A stretch of 64,000 bases of DNA, taken from positions 138,987,173 through 139,051,172 of the forward strand of contig NC_133156.1 of NCBI RefSeq assembly GCF_040802235.1, given 5' to 3'. Below the pieces are notes generated by a model. The model was not told where the DNA came from, ran no database searches, and saw only the letters and a program-made list of their open reading frames with translations. This document shows, piece by piece, positions 22,622 through 32,125 of this stretch (its first letter is position 1; each line of letters starts with the position of its first letter). Source of the stretch: Manis javanica. Lineage: Eukaryota; Chordata; Mammalia; Pholidota; Manidae. The position numbers were made by a program, and so were the translations under genes.

Positions 22622-22720
22622 CAGTAGTTCCAAGAGGAACCCAAGATTCTACGTTGCTGGAAAGCTCCCAGGTGATGCTAATGTGCTGGTCCTTGAATTA
22701 CAGGAAGTAGGAATCCACTG
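22622..22720 (+). mobile_element. MER5A-like hAT relic
   Basis: Begins CAGTAGTTCC and ends GAATCCACTG, imperfect inverted termini of the CAGTGGTTC type. The interior has 'ctcccaggtgatgctaatgt', close to the MER5 family. About 100 bases, old. Confidence 0.65.
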
Positions 22721-22787
22721 CACCTGCTAAGGTAAACCTCAGGAATAATATATTTGTTGTTGTTTTAATGAAAAAGATGTTTTTCAT

Positions 22788-22861
22788 GAGCAAGATAAAC
22801 TGAGATTATATAGGAAATATTCAGGAGCAGGATAAACTGAGATTATATATGAAATACCAAG
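22788..22861 (+). repeat. 37-bp tandem duplication
   Basis: Units 22788-22824 and 22825-22861 both start GAGCA(A/G)GATAAACTGAGAT and differ at only a few bases. Confidence 0.88.
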
Positions 22862-23553
22862 GCTTTAAACCTTCTAATAACTCACCACCACCTGTTATTA
22901 AAGTTAAGGTGGTTGACATTTACATGATGGTGTCGACTGAAAAATATACTTAACTTGCAAATTTTTAAGGTACATATACACAAACAGCAATGTTTTACAG
23001 CTGAGCTATCTCACTGAATTCTACAGATACACATTCATAATCTTTTTAAATATACCATACCCAATTGCACTAAATCTACCAAAACTGTCTTAATCCTCAG
23101 TCTCCTTTAATAATAGAGATACTGTGTCTAGGGGCTGCTGTCATTTTCTTTGAAAATTGACATTTTAGGTAAGAGACATGGCCCTGACATATTAAATTCC
23201 AACAGGCTAATATGCCTGTGTCACACATTTCCATAACACTGTGTTAACAAAGTTGACCATACTCAATTACATTTACCATACTCTATTTAGGAGAGGTCCA
23301 GGGGAACTGGAGAGAGAAAATATTTTTTAAGAAGTTCACGTTACTTCGATTTCTCTTTTTTCCTTGCTTATCGCAGAGGAACCTCGGGATGCATCTGAAG
23401 AAAACTGATTTTAAAAAACTAAGCACAATGTGTCCCTCCAGCCAAAACGCAGTTACCTCCCAAAGCTTCCTATTGGTCCCCTTGCATCAGCTGAGCCCAA
23501 GAGGCTTTGCCTGTGGCAAGTCCACAGTGTATCTAAATCCGATCCCAGTAAAA

Positions 23554-23575
23554 TTTCACTTCAACTGAAGTGAAA
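23554..23575. other. 22-bp near-perfect palindrome
   Basis: Arms TTTCACTTCA and TGAAGTGAAA are exact reverse complements separated by AC. Each arm contains a GAAGTGAAA core, similar to half of an interferon-response/PRDM1-type site. It lies about 1.7 kb inside the gene from the FBXL7 start codon. Confidence 0.6.
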
Positions 23576-25257
23576 ATGCAGAGGTAGCATTTACGTATAA
23601 CAGCTGGAGAACATTAGTTCTCTGTCTCTCCTTTTCCCTCCCAAGGGTTGAAAACGCTGCTGTTCAGACAGGAAGTCGTCATACACCACACACTGTACAA
23701 TACGGGAACACTGGGATATGAGAACAAGTTGCAGAGGATTAGGACGAGCGAAGGGGGTTGGGGTTGCTCAAGAACGCAGAGCAGTGACTCTTGTGCCTCT
23801 TGGGGTGTCCTTCCGCCCCGCAGAGTTCAAGGAAAATAACGTACGCACACCCAGAATTGACAAGTGCACACTGCCCGCCCTGAAAGCCTGTGATAACTCA
23901 GAGTAAGAAGGCTTAGTCTTTCATTTTTCCACAAATTTTTCAAACGTTAACTCTTAAGAAGTTTTGGGGAGTGGCCAAGATTCTCCAATAATGTTTTCTG
24001 GCATACTTTCACATTTTCTATCTAAAAAGACAACCATTTAACTTTCTTAAAAATGGTATTGTCAGGAAGAAAAAAACTCACATAACTGCCCAGAATAAGG
24101 ACATCATTTATATATAATTATATATATTTCATATGTATGTGGAATTCTATACATGATCTGGGAAGGAATGATTTAAACAAAAGGTTCTGTGGGTATGTTT
24201 TTTTTTTGCGTTGGTTTCTGCTGTCATTTCACAACACTGCTGGAAAGGAATACACACACAAACACGGGGAGACACATCCACATTGTGTGGCCACAACTCC
24301 AAGTTTTGAACAGGATGATAGGAGTTTCCCTGACACCATATGGTGAATAGCTATTCTGCATTCCTACCAGTCAGTAGGCGCTGGACCCCGTTTGTAACCG
24401 GCTGTCCTCTGAGGGCAGGCTATAAAACCCACCCTGTCTCTTCCACGCCCCTTCCAGCCAAGTTCAGGAAAGACAAATTTTTCTAACTTTTGAACTAAAG
24501 AAAATGCCTTTGCAGTATGCATTATCAGAGGCATGCTGTTAATCAACTGGGTTACAACCATACGGTTTTATGCAAAGAGGGAAAGGAGGGACGAGGGAGA
24601 AGCCAACCCACACATCCATCATCCCTTTAGGAGTAGGTGGAGTTTAAAGTTCCCCAACTTCCAAGTTCCCACTTGACAGGCAGTATTTCTGTGCAATTTC
24701 CAGCCCTACGTAACAGATGGTCCTTTGCCCGTCTTGAGCCCCGAGAGAGCCCAGACAAAGCCCCCAGCCACATATCGCCCCGCAGGGCCTATAGGTTGTC
24801 AGGTTCTCGAAGTTGTTAGCCCAGGGGCAGTGAGCAGAGAATAGAAACTTGACTACTTCTTCCAAAAGTTTTCTGCTAGGGGAAAATCCAGAGGACAGGA
24901 GCACAAAGGCCTGGGAAAGTTTCACAGCGTTATTTTTCAAAAACGTCTTCCGCCATCTGCCAAACCATCACCCTAAACCCCAGATGCCCGGGGAAGGAAA
25001 GTTGAGGCACGTTTGTTCAGAAACTCGGCAGAAACGCAACTTGAGCCTTCCCAAAGACAACCTGGGAAGTTGCTTAAAGAGACCCCCACGGTGGGAAAGC
25101 ATCCTCGGGGCGCCTGAACACTCGGTGCCAAAGGGGACGGCGATGGCCAGGACAGGGTGCCCAGGGGGTGCGCCGGACAGCGCGCGAGAACCTTCCCTCC
25201 CACACGGGAGCGCGAGGGGAGGGAGGGGCGCGATCGGGAACCCAGGCCGGGCGGCCC

Positions 25258-25263
25258 ACTCAC
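25258..25263 (-). other. FBXL7: FBXL7 intron 1 splice donor
   Basis: Minus-strand GAGG|GTGAGT. The six intronic bases match the U1-complementary consensus GTRAGT exactly. Translation through it would add unrelated residues (Glu-Trp-Ala-Ala...) in place of the known FBXL7 continuation. Confidence 0.88.
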
Positions 25264-25300
25264 CCTCGCTGCCGTACTGTTTGCCATTGTTCGCGCCCAT
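25264..25300 (-). CDS. FBXL7: FBXL7 exon 1, coding part (F-box/LRR protein 7 N-terminus)
   Basis: FBXL7 is the substrate-receptor subunit of an SCF (SKP1-CUL1-F-box) ubiquitin ligase, with reported substrates such as Aurora A and survivin. The F-box and leucine-rich repeats are encoded by later exons outside this window. Here the minus strand starts with ATG at 25300-25298 and reads MGANNGKQYGSE plus the G of a split glycine codon, the start I recall for mammalian FBXL7. The exon ends GAGG at 25264, followed by a consensus donor GTGAGT (25263-25258), giving a phase-1 intron. The start has a strong Kozak context (A at -3, G at +4). The residues fit a myristoylation-type signal (Gly2, Gly6, Lys7). 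The identification rests on a short peptide, but the exact match, donor and CpG island together make it firm. Confidence 0.9.
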
Positions 25301-25310
25301 CCTGCAGCCG

Positions 25311-25358
25311 TCATGCCCGCCGTCTCCCCGGACACTCCATTGCTGGGGCGCACCGCAT
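25311..25358 (-). other. upstream open reading frame in FBXL7 5' UTR
   Basis: An ATG at 25358-25356 and an in-frame ATG at 25340-25338 open a frame of 15 or 9 codons ending in TGA at 25313-25311. The TGA overlaps a further ATG (25314-25312) that is out of frame with FBXL7 and runs past its start codon. If transcription begins above 25358, ribosomes meet three ATGs before the FBXL7 start, which may lower its translation. Confidence 0.55.
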
Positions 25359-25526
25359 GCGCGCTCCGCCCGAGGAAAGCCCGCCCGACGGGACCGTTAG
25401 CGGCGCATACCCCACGCTCGGGGGTCGAGCTCCGGCCTGGGTGGGGGCCCTGCACTCCGATAGGAGGGGGCGCTTCGTCCCCTCTCGCACCCCAATTGCT
25501 CCGGGTGGGGCCGGGGGAGCAGCCGC

Positions 25527-25534
25527 TTTTAAAA
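25527..25534. promoter_or_regulatory. palindromic TATA-like element TTTTAAAA
   Basis: The same on both strands. On the minus strand it would place a start near 25500 and give FBXL7 a 5' UTR of about 200 bases. On the plus strand it would place a start near 25560, just before a possible donor at 25651. Confidence 0.4.
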
Positions 25535-25650
25535 TCCGCGTTCAGGGCCAGCGGGCGCAGCGCCGCGGAGAGCCCGCGCCCCTGGGCCGCCCAGAGGCTC
25601 GCCGCACCGCCGCCGCCGGGTCCCCATCCGTCCGCCCCGATCCCGCTGCG

Positions 25651-25656
25651 GTGAGC
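25651..25656 (+). other. candidate plus-strand splice donor in CpG island
   Basis: CTGCG|GTGAGC on the plus strand. It could end the first exon of a divergent non-coding transcript from the FBXL7 promoter. Sequence alone cannot prove use. Confidence 0.3.
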
Positions 25657-25985
25657 GCTGAGCCGCGCGCGCGGCCGGGGTCCCCGGCTCCCGCCTCCGC
25701 CCGGCGCCCTTGCGCGCCCGCGGCTTCCCAGGGGAGGGCGCGGCGGCCACTTGTTGAGGGTGCCCCGAGCGAGCGGCGACTCTCGACCCTGCGCTGCGCG
25801 CCCGCGGGCCGGACTTTTGTTAGCGCCAGGCGCCTCCTCTCGCCGCCCAGCGTCAATCACAGCTGGAGCCCCGGGGAGGAAGGCCGGCCCGAGATGCGCG
25901 GCCTTTTAAAGGGGCAGCACGCCTTTTCGGGGCTCCGGCCCCCGCCTCCGCCTCCGCGCAGGCCCTCGCGTCGCCGGTGAACGGT

Positions 25986-27454
25986 TTTGAGCGAAGGAGC
26001 GTCCTCTTGGCTGTATTTTACTCTTGCTTTTCTACAGGCTTGGCCCCCCAATTTATAAAATGAGCTTCCAGGAGCCGTTTGAAATTTGCCTGCAAATATG
26101 GCCTATCTTAGGTTTAAAAGCGGGGCTTTTAAAATAAACGTGCATCAGAGGCTGATTCGTACTGACCGACTCAGGTACACACAGTGGTACTCTCCTGCGG
26201 CTGTTTAGGGACAGAGGCGGGGAATGGAGGAGAGACAGAGGGAAAACTTGAGGGAAACTCGGCAAGGCAGGGCGTCACTGGAGAGCCAAAGACAGTCCCC
26301 GCCCCAGTGCGGGAGGTTTCCTGGCTCAGGACTTTTAAGAGCTTCCGAGCCAGGAAGTGTATTTCTCCCCGTTTCTATGATGATTTTTTCTTGTGGTTGG
26401 TGTTCTCCTTTGTTTAACACCTTACAACCTCTTTGGGGGGATTTATGTAGCACTTCTAGAGCCTTAAAACGGCCCTTGGTGTTCCCTCCAGTAAATGCAA
26501 AAAGGAAATTTTTCTTAATGTTTTATTCCCTTTCCATGTAAATACCTAGAATTTGACAACATTGCATCTTAGTCAAGACCCAGCATTCACAGAGCAAATT
26601 TCATTGTAGGGAGGCAAGCACACGGCACCGTTTCTCCTTACAGGTAATAGAGGTTTAAAATTAAGTTTAAATTATGTTAACATATTATGTTATACATGGT
26701 TATATATTATATAAGCATATATAATAACTGAATGGGGAACCAGGATTTTTGTAATTACCTATTTCTTAAAAGATTTTCAACCACACGCAGAAATCGTTAA
26801 CGATTTGACTTTAGAGGATTCTATTTTGCTTATTTCCTTTAATTTAGATGACTTTCTTAACGATAAAACATTGTTTCAAAATTTAAAAATCCAGATTATC
26901 GTACCACAGAGATCATGTATTGAAAGAAAAAAATCGTAAATTTATCTATTTTCAAGGACAGGATTAGTTTTGTGTTATGCTGATAAATTTCAACTGCCCC
27001 AGTCCAAAGAGATTAAGAACTGTATTTTAATTCATCTTTTTATATCTAGAATCTGGCAAAACTGCTTGGCCAATGAAATGTGCTCCCCATGTCTCTTGCA
27101 TTGAACTAAAAACTTGTGTTATGAGCCCTTAATAAGATAAATGGGTCTCAGCATTTTGGAAGAGTAACTGGGTTTTCAGAGACTACACCTGAAAGCATAC
27201 ACCTGTTCTAGGAATGAGCTGAAGTCTACATTACCTTCATCCAAATTCTGTTTCCACCCACCTGGTCCTTCTGTGATTTTCTGTCACTACTTAGGGAACT
27301 GCCCAGGAGCTGATAATTTTGGAGGCTTATTTGAAGATAAACCTACCTTACGGCAGGGGACCATTAGAAGCTCATCTTGATACTGGGTGTTGAGTTGATA
27401 ACGTGCTTCTTTATGTGTTGTTTTCTCCCTGATGCTCTCAGACCCACTTCAGAG
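25986..27454. other. FBXL7 upstream flank, unique DNA
   Basis: Moves from moderately GC-rich next to the island to AT-rich, with a TATATA-rich patch at about 26660-26735. No gene or confident repeat is seen. Confidence 0.5.
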
Positions 27455-27590
27455 GTCTACAAATCAGGAGATTGACAGTAGAAGAAACTGAAATTCTGAA
27501 GTTTAAATGTCTAGAGTCACCCACTAAGCACTAGATAGACTCAGATTCTCAGGTCCTGTCTTCCCCACTCCACTGTCTCTCTTGACCAGG
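27455..27590 (-). mobile_element. MIR SINE relic
   Basis: GAAGAAACTGAAATTCTGAA, GTCTAGAGTCACCCACTAAG, CACTAGATAGACTCAGATTC and CAGGTCCTGTCTTCCCCACT follow the reversed MIR order. Strongly diverged. Confidence 0.5.
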
Positions 27591-28055
27591 ACATTATTCA
27601 TCTTGGAGTCCCACTTTTTGGTTAAGTCACTTTCCAGGGTCTTTAATATCAGAGCAAAGCTAACAGTGAAATGTAAATTGTAATGACTACCTACATTTAT
27701 CTCCCTTGAAAATAAGTACCTGAATATTTTCAAGGTTCTACTGGCTGCTGTAAAGGGAATTAGAGACAAGCCAGTTTACGAAATTTCAGTTTAAAACAAA
27801 CAAACAAACAAACCTTGATTCTTACCACCCTCCTCATTATAAAATATACATGTTGTCATAGTCACTCTAAAAGCATGAAAAGAAACATAGTTAAGCAAAA
27901 AGAAAGAAAAGCACTATTCCTGTTAAAAATACAGTATATTCACATGAATTCAGTGTATGTTTAATTTTCAGATTTAAGATACTGTACAAATATATGATTT
28001 TAAACAAAAATCCCAATCTTTTTACCCAGTTATCAACCCTAACCCTATAACTTTC
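27591..28055. other. intergenic, with (AAAC)n
   Basis: No gene. A short tetranucleotide tract (AAAC repeated about five times) lies at 27795-27813. Confidence 0.5.
27795..27813 (+). repeat. (AAAC)n microsatellite
   Basis: About five tandem copies of the AAAC/CAAA unit, directly visible. Confidence 0.9.
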
Positions 28056-28175
28056 AATACAGATTTGTGAGCTTCCTGAGTAAAGGATGGTGTATTTTTC
28101 ACCAATGTGTTCCCGGTATCTACCGCAGTTCTAACACAGAGTAGTGACTCAATGAAAAAACCTGCAGACAAAATG
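28056..28175 (+). mobile_element. L2 3'-end fragment
   Basis: TTTGTGAGCTTCCTGAGTAA, AATGTGTTCCCGGTATCTAC and TCTAACACAGAGTAGTGACT, then TCAATGAA, follow the L2 3'-end order. Confidence 0.65.
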
Positions 28176-28435
28176 TTGAACAAAGAGATAAAATGATTAG
28201 AATGTTATTCCACTTTCTCTGCCTTTTTTAAGAAACAGAATTGCTGAAAAGATATATTTTAGAAAGGTAAGCATTACAAGTCACCCAAAAACTGAGTAGT
28301 AACGTATCAGGTAACCATTGTATTTTTCCCACCCTGTACATTTTCCTCCTTGTTCTTGGAACACTGGAACTTCTACTTCCACCTGGCAGTTATAAAGTGG
28401 CACAGTTGAAACAGAAGGTTTTAACTTTATATATG
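28176..28435. other. intergenic, no recognisable feature
   Basis: Short AT-rich stretch between the L2 piece and the L1M/L1ME fragment. No gene seen. Confidence 0.4.
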
Positions 28436-29310
28436 AAAATGTATATATTCATATTTATATATTAAGTTTGTATTATAACCCATAGTCTCATAATATAATA
28501 TGAAACTATCCAGGTTTCAGTGGAAAATCACTCATGATACCAAGATCCAGGAAAATTTCAAACTGAATGACAGAAGACAATCAACAGATGCTAACACAAG
28601 ATACCCAAGATGTTAGCATTGTCAGACAAAGATTTTAAAGCAGTTGTGAGAAAAAAAACTCTTTAAGGAACAATTACAAAAAAAACAGAAAAGCTCAGCA
28701 AAGAAACAGTGTATATGAAGAAGAACCAAATGGGAATTTCAGAACCGAAAAAAACAATAACTGAAATAGAATAGGTTGGTGATGGGCTGAACAGCAGAAT
28801 GGAAGACACAAAGGAGAGAATCAGTGAATTAGAAGATGGAACAGATATTACCCAATCTGAATAACACGGAGAAAAGATATGGAACAGATGGCAGAGCCTC
28901 AGGGACACATGGGGTGACAATAAAAGATCTACTGTGAGTCATCAGAGTCCCAGAGGAGAGGAGGAAGAGAGAAGAGCTGAAAACTACTAGAAGAAATAGG
29001 GGCTGAAGACTCCCAAATTCTTGAAATGGCAAAGTTAGAGAAGTGGAGAACAGATCCGTGGTGAAGGTGGGTTCTGGAAGGAAGTGGGTGTGGTTTTAAA
29101 AGGGCAAGGCGAGGCATTTTCAGAGTGATGGAAATCTTCTCTACCTTGATTGTATCATTGTCGGTATTCTGGTTTTCTGGTTGTTAGATAGCACTGTCAT
29201 TAAGTGCAAGTGAAACTTCATATATTAATATATTATATGTTAACTTTATATTATAACTCATAATCCCATGACACAGTGTGAAATTCCAAGTTTCACTAGA
29301 AAAATCACTC
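28436..29310 (+). mobile_element. ancient L1 (L1M/L1ME-type) 5'/ORF1 fragment with direct-repeat edges
   Basis: 28534-29070 matches the old L1M 5' region and start of ORF1. Blocks include ACTGAATGACAGAAGACAAT, CAGCAAAGAAACAGTGTATA, AAGAACCAAATGGGAATTTC, GGGCTGAACAGCAGAATGGA, AGAATCAGTGAATTAGAAGA and CAGAGCCTCAGGGACACATG. A piece near 29125-29190 resembles an L1 3' end, so an internal deletion or a second insertion is likely. The edges, 28436-28533 and 29215-29310, are diverged copies of the same sequence. Confidence 0.8.
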
Positions 29311-30335
29311 CATTAATGAAAGGAACCGGCCAATTGCTAAATTAAGTTGTCCATTTACTTTGTCCTGTGTGAACCTGATGCAAAAAGAAAAGCATAAAAG
29401 CAGGAAAACCTAAGTTTTACTTGATATTCACATTTTCATTTCTCTTTTTCAGTGGCTCAGTGGGCTTTCACCTACTTTAATGCATCCACACTCTTGGAGT
29501 AGTGGGAATAGAATATTAAATTCAAAAGCCAGCTTGATTTATATAATACCTCCTGTCCCATTTTCTCTGGGGGTGGAGCCACTGAGGTTCAGGTTAATCT
29601 TCTGCACTCTGTGCTGTTGATGGACAGGCTGCCAGAACTACACTGATGGAGCTGGAATGCCAGGAACCAATGGATGCTTCTCTTTCTTCAACTGGACCAT
29701 TGACTGCGAGGCGTGCAAAGGAGCACATCATTAACCACAGACTTCCTGGGAATACTGTAGATGAAATGAACTCTCCCATGAAACTCACTTTGGGAAACAT
29801 TCAAAGCTGAACTCCCTTATATTTAACAAAAGCCAAAAATGATTGTAAGAAATATTAGTTTGTAAAAGGAAAAAAGGAACCAAACAGTACTTCACTCACA
29901 TTTATGTTGATTTTCTCCCCTCTTGACCACACTGGTTTGCCTTCAAAAATCTGAATTACCTGCTTATTGTTAGTTATCTTGATATTTCATAATATGGTTA
30001 GATTTGCATATGCTGTTATTGCAATTACAGTGGACTATGAACTCAGTTTCCGAGTAGATTTGTGTTTAAATGTATGTGTTATCAAAAAGAGGAAATGTTT
30101 TTTAATTAACAGTCTTATAATCAAACATGAAGTTGAATTCTTGGCAAGACAAATACTTATATCTGACATAAAATGAGAGCATAAATGATGATTATTATTA
30201 AATGTTCCCAAGAACATTTAATGTATTATTAATTAATGTGTAAAATTAAAGAAGAAAAAGAACACAGACAAATTTTACATCCTTATTGCCACTGTGAAGT
30301 TTTAAGTTGTTTTACATTGTCTTCATGCTTACAAA
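29311..30335. other. intergenic, with a small open frame of unknown nature
   Basis: A strong acceptor-like site (polypyrimidine then CAG, ending 29452) precedes a 70-codon open frame at 29598-29807. The rest is AT-rich and featureless. I do not recognise the encoded peptide. Confidence 0.4.
29646..29810 (+). other. small open frame, 54 codons, unrecognised
   Basis: ATG at 29646-29648, TGA at 29808-29810. The frame stays open upstream to a TAA at 29595-29597. The peptide is mixed in composition (for example TARRAKEHIINHRLPGN in its middle) and does not look like a simple repeat. It could be a piece of an old processed pseudogene, an exon of an unknown transcript or chance. Confidence 0.2.
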
Positions 30336-30445
30336 TTAATCAGGGAGTACTTCTAGACTCAACTTCATGGATGAGGATACTACGAATCAGAGAAGCTGAG
30401 TAACTTCTGTATGAAGCACAGCATGATTGGAGCAGAGGTCTATCT
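30336..30445 (-). mobile_element. probable MIR SINE relic
   Basis: CTTCATGGATGAGGATACTA, CGAATCAGAGAAGCTGAGTA and GGAGCAGAGGTCTATCT resemble the reversed MIR core ('cattttacagatgaggaaactgaggcacagagaggttaagtaact'). Confidence 0.5.
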
Positions 30446-31300
30446 GCAAAGCCTGTGATATTTCTCACAGATTTCTACCACTAATATCATGCTTTCACAT
30501 GCTATCCTAGTTTTGGACCATGCCTGGCTTTCAGCACAGATAGTATGTGTTAAAGAGTGAAGCATCTTTTGACATTTGTGAAATTTAATTATATTTCAAA
30601 ACAAACATTCATTATACAACACGAATCTTCATCATAGAAATAATGATGAATGGCTAGATATTTTAATAATTATAAAGTAAATAAATAGCTTAATACAATG
30701 GACACTTTATATAGGACTCTTGAAACTCCATCTCCTCATGAAAGCTCTCTTTCCAGCCCTGGGAAACAAAAGAACCATTTGCTCTAGTTCAAAATATTGT
30801 AATATTCACATACTCTGCCAAACAGTTGCACTTCACCCTTGATTCTACATGTAATTCCATATCTGTATGTCACTGGCCCTTTCTCAGGCAACTCTCCTAT
30901 AGCAAGCCTATAACCTGAGCCTATAGCCCAGATTGGCATCATAAAGTTCAGGTACTTAGCTCAGAGTATTGTAGCATTCATCCAGAGTCCTAACATACTT
31001 AACTATCTGGCTTCTTAGAACACAGCAAATTAGAAGCCACACATTCGAAGGAGTATAGCTCAACACATTTGAGAAATCACAAAAAGTTAGGGCTAGTTAC
31101 AGGGAAGGTGATGAGAAAAATCTCTATAGGGAAGATGGAAAAACTGAATAAAGAAAACCAAAAACAAGAAACAAATGAAAAATCTTGGGTGATGTATGGA
31201 TGGAATATTGCCTGAGATAAGGTAATATTAGCACCTGACAAATCAGCCTCCACATTTTAGTGACCTCGGTTAATACAGCAGACATTTTTTTCTGGCTTAT
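30446..31300. other. intergenic, no recognisable feature
   Basis: AT-rich DNA without a supported gene or repeat. Confidence 0.45.
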
Positions 31301-31580
31301 TAAACAGTCCAAGCACATGTTCCTAGTCCATTGGAGATTATTCTTCACATGGGATTCAGGCTTCATCCGTCTCGCAGCTCCACCAACCACAACATCATCC
31401 ACGTGCAGCTGGCGAGGCCCAAAGAGTCAGTGGAAAGTCAGACCACATCACATCTGCTCACATCCCACTGTGAGACCAAGATCTACCCACATCTCTGTAC
31501 AAGGGAGTCTGGGAAATGTAGTCGCTGGCTGGCCAACTGTTCCTAGTGATCACTCCACACTGTGGGATGGGGAGCAGTAG
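31301..31580 (-). mobile_element. ancient interspersed repeat, LTR/MER type, unclassified
   Basis: The order of 'caccaaccacaacatcatcc', 'aggcccaaagagtcagtgga' and 'caagggagtctgggaaatgt agtc' blocks resembles a widespread old mammalian repeat family. I cannot name the subfamily, and the strand is uncertain. Confidence 0.45.
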
Positions 31581-31689
31581 TATTGGTAAATATGCATTTA
31601 GCTTACAGTCTTTATTAATCCCCAAAGATATCACTTTATTGTTCAATGATTAATACACATAACTATTGCATTTCCTACACTGTTGGCTG

Positions 31690-32125
31690 GCTCACACAAC
31701 ATACATTCCTTCTTTCCTGCTCCCTTACTTTCCTCTTCTCTCTAGTTCAAAAGTTACAGTTTTTCTAGAGTCGCCAGTGGTTATGAATGGCCACTGGACA
31801 AGATCCTGGCCAAAGAAATGTAAGCAAAAGTCACTAGAAGCACCTGGATTAGATTTGCTATTGAAATGAAATTCAGAGATAGCTAGCTCTGCCACTATTT
31901 CTTGCCTCTTCCTCCTACTTTCAACGCCACAGTTTTTTCACTGTGGCAGCCACCTTGTGAAACGCCAAGAGAATTGTAATGATGGTAACCTAGAGCCTGA
32001 AGACATAAAGTCACTGGAACAGCACCAGCCTCCAGTTCCTAACCTCCCCGTGATGGAAGGATAAAATCTTTAGGGTGCTGTCAGTTGGCTTTTCTGTTTC
32101 TTAAAGCCAACTGTACACCTAAAAG
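31690..32125 (+). mobile_element. ancient interspersed repeat, LTR/MER type, unclassified
   Basis: TCCTGGCCAAAGAAATGTAA, GGCAGCCACCTTGTGAAACG, and a late TCAGTTGGCTTTTCTGTTTC then TTAAAGCCAACTG fit the pattern of an old mammalian LTR-like repeat. The name is not certain. Confidence 0.5.

Larger units (their letters stand above)
22327..25084. other. intronic DNA between ERV and CpG island
   Basis: Holds a MER5A-like relic (22622-22720), a 37-bp tandem duplication (22788-22861), a 22-bp palindrome (23554-23575) and an AT-rich dinucleotide patch near 24107-24140. The closest kilobase to the CpG island is progressively more GC-rich. No FBXL7 exon seen. Confidence 0.5.
1..25263 (-). other. FBXL7: FBXL7 intron 1 (5' part)
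   Basis: On the minus strand, the GT donor at 25263-25262 opens an intron that runs to the window start without any recognisable FBXL7 exon 2. Human FBXL7 is known to have a very long first intron, which agrees. The intron holds an ERV-L provirus, an L1 end and many MIR/L2 relics. Most of the larger insertions lie on the plus strand, antisense to the gene. Confidence 0.85.
25085..25985. promoter_or_regulatory. FBXL7: CpG island and FBXL7 promoter
   Basis: The only strongly GC- and CpG-rich block in the window. For example, 25561-25620 holds about a dozen CpGs in 60 bases, while flanking DNA has very few. It contains the first coding exon, its 5' UTR and the presumed start sites. Two TATA-like elements (TTTTAAAA at 25527-25534 and TTTTAAA at 25904-25910) are nearly palindromic and could serve either strand. 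GC boxes such as CCCGCCC near 25380 are present. The large open frames on both strands here (up to 295 codons) are by-products of high GC content and low stop frequency. Confidence 0.9.

Noticed and set aside
24968..25300. 110-codon minus-strand open frame taken as a complete gene
   Set aside because: Only its first 12 codons are real. The rest is intron read through the GTGAGT donor.
25441..25475. CTCF-like AGGAGGGGGCGCT in the CpG island
   Set aside because: The CCA half of the motif is missing. The block is explained by general GC richness.
24973..25860. 295-codon minus-strand open frame in the CpG island
   Set aside because: It is out of frame with the FBXL7 start, rich in Ala/Arg/Gly/Pro, and exists because GC-rich DNA has few stops. 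Only its ATG at 25314 matters, as an upstream ATG.
25168..25980. 270-codon plus-strand open frame in the CpG island
   Set aside because: Same cause: GC-driven low stop density. No domain, and the composition mirrors the opposite strand.
28031..28045. CCCTAACCCTATAAC as interstitial telomere repeat
   Set aside because: Only about two copies, expected by chance.
31500..31516. GGGAAATGTAGTC as a ZNF143-type promoter site
   Set aside because: It is part of a recurrent old repeat and there is no CpG-rich promoter around it.
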